DNA from: Carboxylicivirga agarovorans
GTDB taxonomy: Bacteria; Bacteroidota; Bacteroidia; Bacteroidales; Marinilabiliaceae
Length of the DNA: 64,000 nucleotides
Assembly (NCBI RefSeq): GCF_050589845.1
Contig: NZ_JBNGPA010000030.1
Location: forward strand, 1 to 64,000
Reading direction: 5' to 3'
In this document: piece by piece, positions 24,926-35,764 of the stretch
How positions within the stretch are numbered: position 1 is the stretch's first letter
Layout of the letters: each line of letters starts with the position of its first letter
The notes under the pieces: model-generated
Told to the model about the DNA's origin: nothing
Databases searched by the model: none
The model's input: the letters and a program-made list of their open reading frames with translations, nothing else
Translations under genes and position numbers: made by a program

Positions 24926-27900
24926 TTATTCGCCAGTCTTAACAACATTTACCCATTGCCCGGGTTGTCGGGCTGACACGGAGCTGTTATACATCGCTTC
25001 ACAGCTTGTTGCCGGCATATAATATCTTCCGATATAACTGGCATTTAACAATACCACAAACTTTTTATGCTTTCCTCTTTGAAGGTCAAAATATGAGTAG
25101 ACACGGTCATCTCTGTAATCACGGTAATCAGGCACATTCAATTCGTGTGCTGATTCAATATCTTCCATGCGTGTATTACGTATCTCCCACCCTGAAGGGA
25201 AAATTTGTGTCAGTGCCAGGTTCTCGACGTTGCCAAAATTTCCTGGGTTCTTTACAGTTACGATCGCCATAAAATCAGTTCCTTGTTCCAACTGACTTAC
25301 ATCGAGTCGTTTTCCATTCAATGACTGATATTCAACATTTAACTGCAGATTAGAGGCTTTAACGGTCTTATCATCTTCGGCCGGAATACCATCCATGATC
25401 ACGCGCGCAAAAAGCATGCCTCCCGAGGTGTTTTTAATAGTCACTGATCCCTTGATATCTTCTGTACCTAATTGTTGCTGATATAAGGCCAGTTGTGAAC
25501 TTACTTTCTTGCTTTGTCCATTGGCCTCCCATTCAAACTTAAATTCTTTGTTTACTCCTGAATCTCCGATAAATTTCGAAACAGCCAACAAACAATAAGC
25601 TGTAGTCTGAGTGCTCATCCAGCGTTGCCCTGATAGTGATTCTGAGAGTTTCTGAAGTAATTCTCCTGCCTCATTCTTCTTGTTCATTAGTACCAATGTT
25701 TCAAGAATCATCGCTAAATCACGTTCCTCAGAACCATAGGTGTAACTATTATCTCGTTGGTTAACAACACTCATTGTTGTTGTATTAATGAGCTCATTGG
25801 CTACCTGAGCATGCCCGGCTAATGCGTAAGCAGCTGCCAGTCGCCAGGCACTTTGATTGGATAGTCCACTTTGATTGCGCATGCGGTTCATTGCGCTTAA
25901 CTCAGGTTCGCCTGCAAGGGCCAGGGTGTATAAACGATAGGCCTGTGCAAGGTCACGGCCACGATAGGTGCTGTTTCGGCGCCATTGCCGTGCTTTTCTC
26001 TTCTGGTATTTTATCCATTTATTTTTAAACCCAACAGGCAGATTATATCCTTTTCTTTCGGCCTCCAACATAAAATGACCAGCGTAGGTAGTGCCCCAAT
26101 CCGATGATTCGTAAGAACCCGGCCAATATCCCAGTCCCCCATCGTTTTGAATAAATCCAGCCAGGCGATTAATGGCCGCCTTCACGTTTTCAGTCGCTTT
26201 AGCGGCTGTTACTTCTCCGTTTTCAATCACATCAGACAAGTACAACTGAGGGAAAGCGGCCGAAGTCGTTTGTTCCACACATCCATGAGGATAACGCAAT
26301 AAATATTTAAGGCGGCGTCCGAAATCAAATGGAGGAAGAGCAGACACCTCAAACGTCGCTTTATTTGTTCCTGCCATACCAGGCAAGTGGTATGTTATTG
26401 TTTGACTGGTTCCGGCATCAATGGTAATACTTTGAACTGTTGTAATTGGCGGATTAGGATTTCGCACCTCTATTTCAATCTCATCAAGGGCTTCTTCACC
26501 TCCCGATGTAGCCAGCACTTTAACTTTGCCAATGCCCATTATAGGATTAACCTTAAGTTTAAAAGTAGCTATCTGCTCGCCGGTTTGATTGAAACTCAGA
26601 TGCTGTTCCGCCGCACCCTGGATGCTAATCAGCTCATTACTTTCTACCTTGACTTTCACATTTTTGACGCCTTCTTTCATTGCAAAAACAGTAACAGGCA
26701 GATCGACTGTTTCATTGGGTCCTAATACACGCGGCAAAGTTGCCAACACCATCAAAGGATTGCGTACAGGTGTTGTTTCTTCAGCCTCGCCATAAGCATT
26801 GTCGGAAGAAGCCACTACCATTGTGCGAACAGAACCTACGTAACGTGGCATCTTAAAGGTATGTGTTTCTGTATCTCCTTTATCAAGCTTAAATGGTCCG
26901 AAGAATTTCACCATCGGCTTAAAGCGATTGGCCTTTTTACCGCCTTTCTTACCACCTGCTTCTCCATCACCACCAATACTGAAGATCTGCTCTATTTTGC
27001 CTCCGTAAGCACCAATAACCTCATCATACATATCCCAGGTTTTAACACCCAATGCTTCGCGTGCATAAAAGTGATTCCATGGCACAGGTGTTTTAAAACG
27101 CGTCAGGTCCAGCAAACCATCTTCAACAATGGCCAGAGTATATGTCATAGGTCGACCATCGCGTTCACTCACTTTGATGCTCACTTCTTTTTCCGGACGT
27201 AATTCAGATGGCATCCGGATCTCAGGGTAAAGATGTGTTTCCGGATCTTCAGCCATCAAAGGAATAACCCCATACATACGTATTGGTAAATTATTAACAG
27301 TTTGCGCGTGAGACTGAAGCAAGGTCAAATGCACATAGGCATTGGGGGTCATATCGGGCGTAACCTCGAAGCTAAACTGATTTTCTCCCTTAACAGGCTG
27401 TACCCACCAGCTTTTAAGGACCTTATTTCCATTCTCTATACTCACCAATACACGTCCCTGACCAGAAGCCGGGAAACTAATGGTAGCCTGCTCACCGACC
27501 TTATATTTTTCTTTATCAGCACTAAATGCCAGCATACTTGCTGAACCAGGATCATTTCCCCTGCTATTTCCTGCCCATCCCGGCCAATCGACATAAACCG
27601 TTTGTCCGCAGGCATGTCCATTCTTTTCATCAACCACCCTGATCAGGTAACGTCCCCACTCGGGGTATTTGACCTTAAAATCAAACTGTCCTTCGCCATT
27701 GCTTGTATGCACCTTGCCGCTGGCAATAAGATTTTGATGGCGTGTACCAACATAACTGGCCAGGTCATCGGCGGATGATTCCCACCACCAGCGCCAACTG
27801 ACTTTATAGATATAGTATGACAGGTTTCGCACAGACATGGGTTCACCCTCTGGTGTCAGCGAAACAACCTGTACGGTGTGTGTTGTATCGGTTAACAACA

Positions 27901-30460
27901 TCCCACGTTTATCTCCTTTTGGAGCCTTAACACCTACGAAAACGGGATAAGGAGCATATGGTACAGTGAAACGGTCAATACTAAAATCTCCACTTTCCTC
28001 AAAAACACGCGTTACAAAAGAGGCTTTAAGAAATCCAGGGGCGGCTTCCTGCACATCCATCGTTGCATCAACGAGAGCCTGCCCTTCATCATCAAGTCGC
28101 CCTTCAAAAATAGTTCTTTCATCTGACTCAAATCGACGCGACGGATCATCAAAGTAAAAATCACCGTACTTTTTAAATTGTGTTTTACCCTGGTTGAGCG
28201 TTACTGTTACATCGGCTTTAAGATTGCGTGCAACAGCACCATGCAGCCAGTTAACAGTCATTGTGCTTTGTGTTGCCTCTCCTGGCAATAGTAAATCAGT
28301 GTTAAAATCGAGATTGATCTTTAATCGGTTGGGCTTAATGGTTTCCACCCTCATGCCTTTTTCAAAAGTACTACCTCCTACTTTTATGCGGGCACGCCAC
28401 ATGCCAGTTGGTGCGTCATGTGCTGTTTGCGTTTTAAACACATAAATATTGTCATCATTCAACGACTGCACCTGCCTGTTTATCGTTTGCCCCCTTGGAC
28501 TAAGCCATTCAAATACAACAGGATGCTCCTTTGGCAAAGCCTCTCCTTTATTTTCGAGCATAAACGATACAAACAGGGTATCGCCAGGACGCCACACACC
28601 GCGTTCACCATAAATAAAGCCTTTCATGCCCTTTTGCACAAGCTGGCCACTGACATCAAAACGACTCAATGATAAAGAATTACCATCATCCAATCGTAAA
28701 TAACCACGTTGATCGTCATTTTTTGCAATTAACAAGAATGGTTTTTGCGATACAGGTATTCGTGCCAATCCATTCGCATCAGTGCGCGTTTTGCCGACAG
28801 GCTGCATCTGATAATTGAAGATTTCTACTTCAACGCTGCTCAATGGCTGTGTATTGCGAATATCAGTGATGGCCACAACCACCTCTTTGTCTGTTCCCTG
28901 CTTGGCTATTATACCTATATCTGATGCCAGAATATTGCGACTCACCATTTTATTGCGATAGTACATGTCAGCACAAGGATTTTCGCGCTCACGCCAATCA
29001 TAATATCCCTGGTAACCATCCCAGTATGAGCTGTAGTATTCAGCAGGCTGATCCCAGTAAGCTATATCTGATTCGGTAATTCCTTCCTCTTCATCAACTG
29101 TTTCTTCCTTATTGTTATCAGCACATGGGTACAAGCTGTCCTTCTTACGTATTTTTAACTCCACCCTGTAAATTGCTCCTTTTTCAGGAGTTATCAGATC
29201 AGACAGGTTCAATGAGAAACTATTCCATTGTGTCAGATCCAATGAACGATCATTATCCAGTCGTATGTTTTTCTTGAATATGAGGCGACCTGCGCGACGC
29301 AACTGATACTGCCCGTCCATGTTATTGACCTGCAAAAATCCGCCCACATTACCCTCAAATATTTTAATAATGCGTACCTGCACACTTTTGACACTAACAG
29401 CCTTAAAAGGAAAAGTTAATCCATTGGAGTTGGGCAGGATGGTACCTTTGCCAATCAATTGCACTTCAGGCTTTGGCGTTTCGAATACCATATCATAGGA
29501 CTCTTCTGCCTGGTGGGTGTAGCCCAATATGTTTTTTATCCCCTCTGAAACGCTTACCTGACGGGTGCCAGTTAAGCGAAAGGAAGGGTAAACCATTACA
29601 CGGTTACGATCAATAACATAGCGCAAGCGCGATGCTCCGCTGATATTGATCAAACCATTCATATTCTGGCGCTCATCCAGGGGGTCGGAGAATATGACCA
29701 AAACGTATTGTTCGGGTTGCATTACCACACGTACATCGGTAACCTTAAAATCAGTTAAAGAAGGTACTTCGAGCTCATCCCGGTCTGACTTTTCCACGCC
29801 TACTGCCGAACCATTGTATTCAATAAGTAAGGTACTGCTTTTCTCACTTCGCCTGATACCCTTTATAGCAAAGGCATGTTGTTTTTCACTGCTTTGATGT
29901 TCCCACTCTATTTCTAAAGCATTCCCATCCTGCGATGCCTTAACCAGGCTTTCTACTTTGCTGTTATCAATATGATCGGCCATTGAAATGCGGCCCCTGT
30001 ATGTATTTTCTTTTAAATCATCAGAGGCATCGGGTTCAAGACCCAAGGACTGTACACGGTAATTTTGCTCAATCGTACTAAATCCGAAATTAAAGGGTTC
30101 CTTTTCACCGGAAAACAGTTCCACTAAATCTACTTCTACCTTATATTGAGTGCCTGATGGCATACGCTCATCCGGAATAAACTCAAGCGTATGGCTATCA
30201 TACCATTCCAGTTGACCTGTGACAGAAGGAGAAATGGATAACAGATCTTTATCGGCATCCTGTCCTGGAATGACACCGGCAATCTTTTCAGAAAACTGAA
30301 CCTTAATACTGGTTTCATTGGAAATAATTCCTGAAGTAAAAGCTGTGACTTTGCTGTTGAAAGCTACTTCTTGTGTGGATTGCTGCTTTTTATTTTTGCA
30401 AGCATTAAAAAAAACGATAGTCAATACTAATGAGACGATCAGCAGTGTGTGTTTATGCAT
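24926..30460 (-). CDS. Alpha-2-macroglobulin-like lipoprotein with thioester
   Basis: 1844 residues from MHKHTLLIVS; upstream in-frame sequence to 30544 is not a signal and is left out. The start is a lipoprotein signal peptide with lipobox FFNAC (Cys at about 21). The remainder follows bacterial alpha-2-macroglobulin order: MG repeats, a bait-region stretch, then an alpha-alpha toroid domain. The thioester motif GCVEQ is intact (codons 26270-26284, Cys 1394). These proteins trap proteases in the periplasm or at the surface. The usual partner gene pbpC (PBP1c) is absent from the neighbourhood. Internal His-rich or Gly/Lys-rich linker GGDGEAGGKKGGKKANRF is a notable insertion near residue 1155. 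Confidence 0.93.
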   Translation of the reverse strand: MHKHTLLIVSLVLTIVFFNACKNKKQQSTQEVAFNSKVTAFTSGIISNETSIKVQFSEKIAGVIPGQDADKDLLSISPSVTGQLEWYDSHTLEFIPDERMPSGTQYKVEVDLVELFSGEKEPFNFGFSTIEQNYRVQSLGLEPDASDDLKENTYRGRISMADHIDNSKVESLVKASQDGNALEIEWEHQSSEKQHAFAIKGIRRSEKSSTLLIEYNGSAVGVEKSDRDELEVPSLTDFKVTDVRVVMQPEQYVLVIFSDPLDERQNMNGLINISGASRLRYVIDRNRVMVYPSFRLTGTRQVSVSEGIKNILGYTHQAEESYDMVFETPKPEVQLIGKGTILPNSNGLTFPFKAVSVKSVQVRIIKIFEGNVGGFLQVNNMDGQYQLRRAGRLIFKKNIRLDNDRSLDLTQWNSFSLNLSDLITPEKGAIYRVELKIRKKDSLYPCADNNKEETVDEEEGITESDIAYWDQPAEYYSSYWDGYQGYYDWRERENPCADMYYRNKMVSRNILASDIGIIAKQGTDKEVVVAITDIRNTQPLSSVEVEIFNYQMQPVGKTRTDANGLARIPVSQKPFLLIAKNDDQRGYLRLDDGNSLSLSRFDVSGQLVQKGMKGFIYGERGVWRPGDTLFVSFMLENKGEALPKEHPVVFEWLSPRGQTINRQVQSLNDDNIYVFKTQTAHDAPTGMWRARIKVGGSTFEKGMRVETIKPNRLKINLDFNTDLLLPGEATQSTMTVNWLHGAVARNLKADVTVTLNQGKTQFKKYGDFYFDDPSRRFESDERTIFEGRLDDEGQALVDATMDVQEAAPGFLKASFVTRVFEESGDFSIDRFTVPYAPYPVFVGVKAPKGDKRGMLLTDTTHTVQVVSLTPEGEPMSVRNLSYYIYKVSWRWWWESSADDLASYVGTRHQNLIASGKVHTSNGEGQFDFKVKYPEWGRYLIRVVDEKNGHACGQTVYVDWPGWAGNSRGNDPGSASMLAFSADKEKYKVGEQATISFPASGQGRVLVSIENGNKVLKSWWVQPVKGENQFSFEVTPDMTPNAYVHLTLLQSHAQTVNNLPIRMYGVIPLMAEDPETHLYPEIRMPSELRPEKEVSIKVSERDGRPMTYTLAIVEDGLLDLTRFKTPVPWNHFYAREALGVKTWDMYDEVIGAYGGKIEQIFSIGGDGEAGGKKGGKKANRFKPMVKFFGPFKLDKGDTETHTFKMPRYVGSVRTMVVASSDNAYGEAEETTPVRNPLMVLATLPRVLGPNETVDLPVTVFAMKEGVKNVKVKVESNELISIQGAAEQHLSFNQTGEQIATFKLKVNPIMGIGKVKVLATSGGEEALDEIEIEVRNPNPPITTVQSITIDAGTSQTITYHLPGMAGTNKATFEVSALPPFDFGRRLKYLLRYPHGCVEQTTSAAFPQLYLSDVIENGEVTAAKATENVKAAINRLAGFIQNDGGLGYWPGSYESSDWGTTYAGHFMLEAERKGYNLPVGFKNKWIKYQKRKARQWRRNSTYRGRDLAQAYRLYTLALAGEPELSAMNRMRNQSGLSNQSAWRLAAAYALAGHAQVANELINTTTMSVVNQRDNSYTYGSEERDLAMILETLVLMNKKNEAGELLQKLSESLSGQRWMSTQTTAYCLLAVSKFIGDSGVNKEFKFEWEANGQSKKVSSQLALYQQQLGTEDIKGSVTIKNTSGGMLFARVIMDGIPAEDDKTVKASNLQLNVEYQSLNGKRLDVSQLEQGTDFMAIVTVKNPGNFGNVENLALTQIFPSGWEIRNTRMEDIESAHELNVPDYRDYRDDRVYSYFDLQRGKHKKFVVLLNASYIGRYYMPATSCEAMYNSSVSARQPGQWVNVVKTGE

Positions 30461-30670
30461 ATTGTTTAGGATTAATGAATTGTTTCTAAAGTTAATAATA
30501 AAGTGCACGTTGCTGATACATAAATATAATTTATCACATTGCATTTACTTTTGACCTGAAAGATTAGTGCTATAAATCATCTGTATATATCATTAGTTTA
30601 TGTTACTTTGTAAACACCAAAACATTACACCAACTCATACCCTTAAGCATTAACTATTTTTCATTTTGCT

Positions 30671-32761
30671 ATGAAATTATTGTTTCGTAAAGGTATAAGT
30701 TGGAAGATCCTTCTCTTGTTAGTTTACTGTGCTGCCAATGGCTTGAATGCTGCCTGCCAGCAGCTCTCCTATGCCGATTCATCAGAACTAAATCGTTTAT
30801 TTAATTACTCTTTTCAGGATTCATGTTCATATGAAACCCGCTACAACTATTTAGATTCTATTGTTAATTTTTCCAATGAAACAGGCTACCCGCAGGGTTA
30901 TATTGAGATGCATTATGCCAAGGCACGTATTTTGAGACGTAACCATCAATACCAGGAGGCGCTTGAACAGTTGTCGCAAGGATTAATGCTGTGTTATCAA
31001 TATGAGAACATAAGTCGGGAACGTGATATTATGCTCGAATCCGTTAATGTGTTTTTAAAACTCAACCTTAATGACATGGCTGCATCAACAGGTGAAAGCA
31101 TTTTGCTGAAGGGTTTATTGAACAGGAGCGACAGCGCCATTTTATTCAACAATATTGGTATTGCCTATTACAATCAAAATGCCCTTGACAAAAGCCTTGA
31201 AAACTTCCTTAGATCAATAGAGATTCACAAAAGTAATAAGGATACTTCGGGAATGGCCTCGACCATTAATAACATCGGAATGGTCTATGAAAAAACAGGT
31301 AATGCGACAGAAGCACTGGAACATTACCATCAAAGTTCAGGCTTATATCTAGAAAGCGGGCAGTTAAAAAACTACACGACTGCTCTTTTAAATATCGGGA
31401 GCTTATACATTCATCAGCAAGAATATGAGAAAGCGGTTCACTATTATCAAAAAGCTGAAGCCATCTCCGATTCTATTAATCATTTGGCTGGACTGGCCAA
31501 TGTTCATTTCAATTATGCTATTATCTATCAATCAATAGGTGAATATGACAATAGCATCAGGGAGCTAAAGCGGGCGATGAAAAGTTTTAACGAACTGGGC
31601 ACGATCAGCAACGAAATAGAGTGCCTGGTGGTAATGGGTCAGAATTATAAAAAAACCAAACAGTTCAAAGCAGCTAAGGAGGTTCTTAACAGGGCATTAA
31701 CCAAGGCATTACAGAATTCGGACATACGTTTATTAAAACTTATTAATGAGGAATTATCAGCGATATATAAGGCACAGTCCAATTACAAGGAAGCCTTTTT
31801 TTACCTGAATCAATCCAATTTATACAACGACACACTTCAGCATCAGACCAATACCTATGAATTGGAAAAGCTTAAACTGGCCTACCAAACCAACCTGATA
31901 ACCGAGCAGTTTGAGCAAACGCTACAGAGAGACAGAGCTATTCTGGAAGTAGAAATCAGTGGCCAGAAGAAACTCACTTATATATTCCTTGGAGCCTTTA
32001 TCGTATTTATGATACTTTTTGTCTGGGCCATTAGGAATCAGCTAATCATTAACAGGCAAAATAAAATACTCAAGCAATCCAATGAAGCAAAAAACCAGCT
32101 CCTTTCAATAATCGGGCATGATTTGAGAGGACCTGTAGGCACATTGGTTTCCTTCATTGAAATGCTCTTAATACGTCTTGAAAGCATTAGCCGTGATGAA
32201 ATGCACCGATACCTTACAACCTTAAAATCATCAACAGCCGAAACCTATAACCTGCTGGAGAACCTTCTGTTTTGGGCGCGAAGTGAAAAGGGAGAAATGA
32301 AATACCAGCCTGCACGCATACATGTTGAAGATGTGTGCAACCAGGTTTATTTCCTATTGCGCGAATCAGCCACAAAAGATGACGTGCAGATTATGATCAA
32401 TTGCCAGCCAGAATTGACTGTCATGGCCGATGAAAACATGCTTAAAACAGTGCTTCGAAACCTGGTATCAAATGCCCTTAAGTTTACCACAGCAGGTGGC
32501 TCCATTTCTATTCATGCAGAAGAAAAGGAGCAACATACTCTGTTTTGTGTCAAAGACTCAGGAATAGGTATGAATGAAGAGATAAAAAAATCCTTGTTTA
32601 AGGAGGATGAAATTTATACCAGCAAGGGCGTGCATAAAGAACAAGGAACAGGCTTGGGATTAAACCTTTGCCTCAAGTTTATTAACAAACACAATGGTCG
32701 CATTTGGGTGGAATCGGAAGAAAGAAAAGGAACCACATTTTATTTTACTATTCCACGCTAA
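30671..32761 (+). CDS. TPR-containing sensor histidine kinase
   Basis: 696 residues. An N-terminal signal/anchor (about 10-27) is followed by about seven tetratricopeptide repeats (about 75-390), a coiled region, one membrane helix (about 436-454), and a cytoplasmic kinase core. The phosphoacceptor is H483 in IGHDLRGP. The ATP-binding domain has NLVSNALKFT, DSGIGM and GTGLGLNLC. The TPRs face the periplasm, where they may sense a protein or peptide. No receiver domain or response regulator gene is adjacent, so the kinase is an orphan in this window; phosphotransfer partners are elsewhere. Confidence 0.92.
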   Translation: MKLLFRKGISWKILLLLVYCAANGLNAACQQLSYADSSELNRLFNYSFQDSCSYETRYNYLDSIVNFSNETGYPQGYIEMHYAKARILRRNHQYQEALEQLSQGLMLCYQYENISRERDIMLESVNVFLKLNLNDMAASTGESILLKGLLNRSDSAILFNNIGIAYYNQNALDKSLENFLRSIEIHKSNKDTSGMASTINNIGMVYEKTGNATEALEHYHQSSGLYLESGQLKNYTTALLNIGSLYIHQQEYEKAVHYYQKAEAISDSINHLAGLANVHFNYAIIYQSIGEYDNSIRELKRAMKSFNELGTISNEIECLVVMGQNYKKTKQFKAAKEVLNRALTKALQNSDIRLLKLINEELSAIYKAQSNYKEAFFYLNQSNLYNDTLQHQTNTYELEKLKLAYQTNLITEQFEQTLQRDRAILEVEISGQKKLTYIFLGAFIVFMILFVWAIRNQLIINRQNKILKQSNEAKNQLLSIIGHDLRGPVGTLVSFIEMLLIRLESISRDEMHRYLTTLKSSTAETYNLLENLLFWARSEKGEMKYQPARIHVEDVCNQVYFLLRESATKDDVQIMINCQPELTVMADENMLKTVLRNLVSNALKFTTAGGSISIHAEEKEQHTLFCVKDSGIGMNEEIKKSLFKEDEIYTSKGVHKEQGTGLGLNLCLKFINKHNGRIWVESEERKGTTFYFTIPR

Positions 32762-32866
32762 GATAAACTGACGTATCTTTATCCAGGATGGGATACTTTT
32801 TAAATTATTGCAATGCCATTTTCCATTCGCAATTAATCGGTGTATCATATAGGTAAAAATTGCTTT

Positions 32867-33190
32867 ATGGAAAGAATAATCTCATCTATCACTTGTCAGA
32901 AATGTGGAATCTGCTGCCAAAATTTTCCCTTTGTGGAGCTTAATGACAAAGAAATTACCAGACTGGAAAACTTCACAAAACTAAACAGAACAGATTTTAC
33001 AGAACCCAAAGGCCCAAGTTATGCAGATGGCTATTTTCTGAAAAGCAAAGAAAATGGCGATTGCATTTTTTTAAACAGCCACAATGGCAACTATTCATGC
33101 GGTGTTTATGAGGCGCGCGCTGAAATATGCCGCAATTATCCGGTCAATGAAAAACACTGGCAGTGGTGTTTCGAAAACAGGAAAAAATAA
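32867..33190 (+). CDS. Small YkgJ-type cysteine cluster protein
   Basis: 107 residues from MERIISSITC, chosen because the family starts just before its first cysteine; an ATG nine codons upstream is unlikely. CQKCGICC followed by DCIFLN, YSCGVYEARAEICRNYP and a final WCF give the YkgJ-type eight-cysteine pattern. It is shorter than the other two copies in this window (19345 and 35765). The family probably binds a metal or cluster; the role is unknown. It follows the TPR kinase by about 105 nt in the same direction. Confidence 0.8.
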   Translation: MERIISSITCQKCGICCQNFPFVELNDKEITRLENFTKLNRTDFTEPKGPSYADGYFLKSKENGDCIFLNSHNGNYSCGVYEARAEICRNYPVNEKHWQWCFENRKK

Positions 33191-33474
33191 TCTTGTCCTT
33201 CCTATTTCAATTCTAATCTTTCTTTCATAACTTTTTACTAGCCTATCCTCCTCCCTTTCTGATAATTACATTCGTTTAACAGTTTTACATTTACCGTTTA
33301 TGACACAACAGTAAAATAAGCTTCCTAAGCTCTGTATGGCTCTAACCCTCTGCAATGCTTATAGTAGCTCCGGTTCATTATTGATCAGTCAAGAATACAT
33401 TTGGTACAATATATCACCATCCCATGTTTATGAGATGGCATCACATCCAATACAAACTTTAAAACTCAGTCATT

Positions 33475-33756
33475 ATGGAACACGGACCTGCTGCCAAACT
33501 TGGCATCGATCATGCATCAAAAAAGAAATCAAAGCTGGGAGTAATCCTGTTCATTGTGTATTCAGTTGTATACGCAGGCTTTGTAGTTATCGGAGTAGTC
33601 AATTATGAGTTGATGGGCGAAATCATTTTCGCGGGTCAGAACCTGGCTGTTGTGTATGGTTTTGGCCTGATCATCTTTGCAATCATTCTTGGCCTGATTT
33701 ACAATGCCATATGCACTAATTACGAAAACAAAATGAACAAGGAGGAACAACCATGA
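33475..33756 (+). CDS. DUF485 membrane protein (symporter small subunit)
   Basis: 93 residues with two membrane helices (about 20-42 and 55-80), the first being LGVILFIVYSVVYAGFVVIG, which is characteristic of DUF485 (YjcH-like). In many bacteria this gene precedes a cation/acetate symporter gene. Here its TGA overlaps the symporter ATG by 4 nt (ATGA), so the two are translationally coupled. The lysine-rich start is probably cytoplasmic. The 284-nt upstream region holds no other gene and no strong promoter that I could identify. Confidence 0.85.
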   Translation: MEHGPAAKLGIDHASKKKSKLGVILFIVYSVVYAGFVVIGVVNYELMGEIIFAGQNLAVVYGFGLIIFAIILGLIYNAICTNYENKMNKEEQP

Positions 33757-35669
33757 TCTATACGCCTTCAATTACGGCAATCATCATATTTGTTCTTTTT
33801 GTGATGGTTGTGCTGGCATTGTCCTTTTACTTTGCCAGTAAAACAAAATCGGCTTCGGGCTTTTTCGCAGCCGGTGGTACCATACACTGGGGTGTTAATG
33901 GCATTGCCTTTGCCGGAGACTACCTTTCAGCTGCCTCATTTCTGGGAATATGTGGAATGATCGCCTTTTCAGGCTATGATGGTTTCCTGTATTCAATCGG
34001 TTACCTGGCCGGATGGATCGTTGCTTTATTTTTAGTTGCCGAACCTCTCAAGCGACTGGGCAAATACACCTTTACCGACGCATTGGATGCCCGTTTTGAC
34101 TCTAAAGCCATCCAACTGACAGCCGCTATCAGCACATTAATTGTGTCCATGTTTTACCTCATCCCCCAAATGGTTGGTGCAGGAGCTTTGGTTAAACCAT
34201 TATTGGGACTGGAACATCATTGGGGAGTTATTATTGTAGGGGCCATTGTTATTTTCATTGTGGCTACTGCCGGAATGACCTCGACTACTTATGTGCAGTT
34301 TATCAAAGGAGCTTTGCTGATCATTTTCTCAACCGTTTTATCAGTGTACATTTTCAACAATGGCCTTAAGTTACACCCCGAAACTGAGCACCAGGAATAC
34401 CATCGTTTTATCTCCATTTCCCCGGGCATGCAAGGTGATATGGTGATTGATGCTGCAGACTATGGTGTAGTTAAGCAACAAAACGTTAAAGATCATACAT
34501 TGGTGAAGCTACAGAAAGATGGTGTTAATCGCTGGTTCAAGCTTGTAAAAAACGGAGATACGTTTCTTTTGCAAGAGATGCTTTCAACTACAAATATTCA
34601 TAATGGGCTTAAACTGTATAATGGTGAACCCGCTGAAAATGCAAAGTTTTACCAGGTGGGCCATATGAGTAAGATACTTGTTGACGGTAAAGAGGTGGAA
34701 CAGACCGGACCTCTGGGTCCCTTTAAATTTCTTTCAACCATTGGGGAAAGTGAAATCGTGCGCTTCACCCGGTTAAAGTTTAACGATGGAAATGATAAAG
34801 TAACTGTTTGGTACCAAAATATAACAGCAGGGAGTGACATGATGAAACCAGGCTTAAGATTTAAAATTGGTAAAGATGCCACACCCATATCAAAACTGAA
34901 TTTTATATCATTAATGATCGCCCTGTTCCTGGGCACCTCTGCCCTTCCCCATATTCTGATCCGTTACTATACAGTGCCCAGCCAGCGCGACGCCCGGAAA
35001 TCAACCATCGTTGCCATTGCCTCCATTGGTGCCTTTTACATATTAACGATGTTTATGGGCTTAGGTGCTGCCATCAATGGAGTACTGGATATGGAAAGTA
35101 GTAACATGTCGGCTCCATTATTAGCTAAAGCCTTTGGTGTGGGGCTGTTTTCAATTATTTCTGCCATTGCTTTCGCCACCATTTTAGGAACCGTCAGTGG
35201 TTTAATTATCGCTTCAACAGGTGCCATCGCTCATGATATCATTGACATATACATGAAAAAGAACCTGAGTGAAACAAATAAAGTACTGGCAGGCAAAATA
35301 TCGGCCTTTGTGGTTGGTATCATTGCCATAATACTTGGTATCGCTTTCAAAGGAATGAACGTTTCCTTTTTAGTGGGATGGGCTTTTGCAGTGGCTGCTT
35401 CAGCCAATTTACCGTCCATCCTCATGCTGTTATTCTGGAAAAAGACTACAGCAAAAGGTATTGCTTCATCCATCGTGGTTGGCATTGTGGCAGCAATAGG
35501 CCTGATTCTTACCTCTCCAATGATGTGGAGTCGTTATGGATTAAATCCAGAAAATGCGATTCATCAGCTCGACAATCCTGCTGTATTCTCATTTACCCTT
35601 GCACTGCTGACACTTATATTCGTATCATTAGCAACACAAAAAGATAACCATAAAAAGAAAGATATTTAG
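33753..35669 (+). CDS. Sodium:solute symporter, ActP-like, with inserted domain
   Basis: 638 residues, about 90 longer than enterobacterial ActP (549). About 13 membrane helices of the SSS family are seen, with motif GGTIHWGVNGIAFAGDYLSAASF near 45 and RDARKSTIVAIASIG near 410. Between two helices, at about residues 205-380, lies a soluble segment of about 175 residues (including FISISPGMQGDMVIDAADYG and LGPFKFLSTIGESEIVRF), which replaces a short loop. By topology it should be periplasmic. The substrate is probably a short-chain acid such as acetate or pyruvate, from the DUF485 pairing. Confidence 0.88.
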   Translation: MIYTPSITAIIIFVLFVMVVLALSFYFASKTKSASGFFAAGGTIHWGVNGIAFAGDYLSAASFLGICGMIAFSGYDGFLYSIGYLAGWIVALFLVAEPLKRLGKYTFTDALDARFDSKAIQLTAAISTLIVSMFYLIPQMVGAGALVKPLLGLEHHWGVIIVGAIVIFIVATAGMTSTTYVQFIKGALLIIFSTVLSVYIFNNGLKLHPETEHQEYHRFISISPGMQGDMVIDAADYGVVKQQNVKDHTLVKLQKDGVNRWFKLVKNGDTFLLQEMLSTTNIHNGLKLYNGEPAENAKFYQVGHMSKILVDGKEVEQTGPLGPFKFLSTIGESEIVRFTRLKFNDGNDKVTVWYQNITAGSDMMKPGLRFKIGKDATPISKLNFISLMIALFLGTSALPHILIRYYTVPSQRDARKSTIVAIASIGAFYILTMFMGLGAAINGVLDMESSNMSAPLLAKAFGVGLFSIISAIAFATILGTVSGLIIASTGAIAHDIIDIYMKKNLSETNKVLAGKISAFVVGIIAIILGIAFKGMNVSFLVGWAFAVAASANLPSILMLLFWKKTTAKGIASSIVVGIVAAIGLILTSPMMWSRYGLNPENAIHQLDNPAVFSFTLALLTLIFVSLATQKDNHKKKDI

Positions 35670-35764
35670 TAAGTTGATTTTGATTAATTTACATACCCCA
35701 GGCTCTACTTATAGACCGATTGACAGGCTATAATTCTGAAAGTATTATGCCGTATTGCGATAAG

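Noticed and set aside
30461..30544. Longer start for the macroglobulin at 30544
   Set aside because: The lipoprotein signal begins at MHKHTLLIVS (30460); the upstream residues would spoil the signal peptide.
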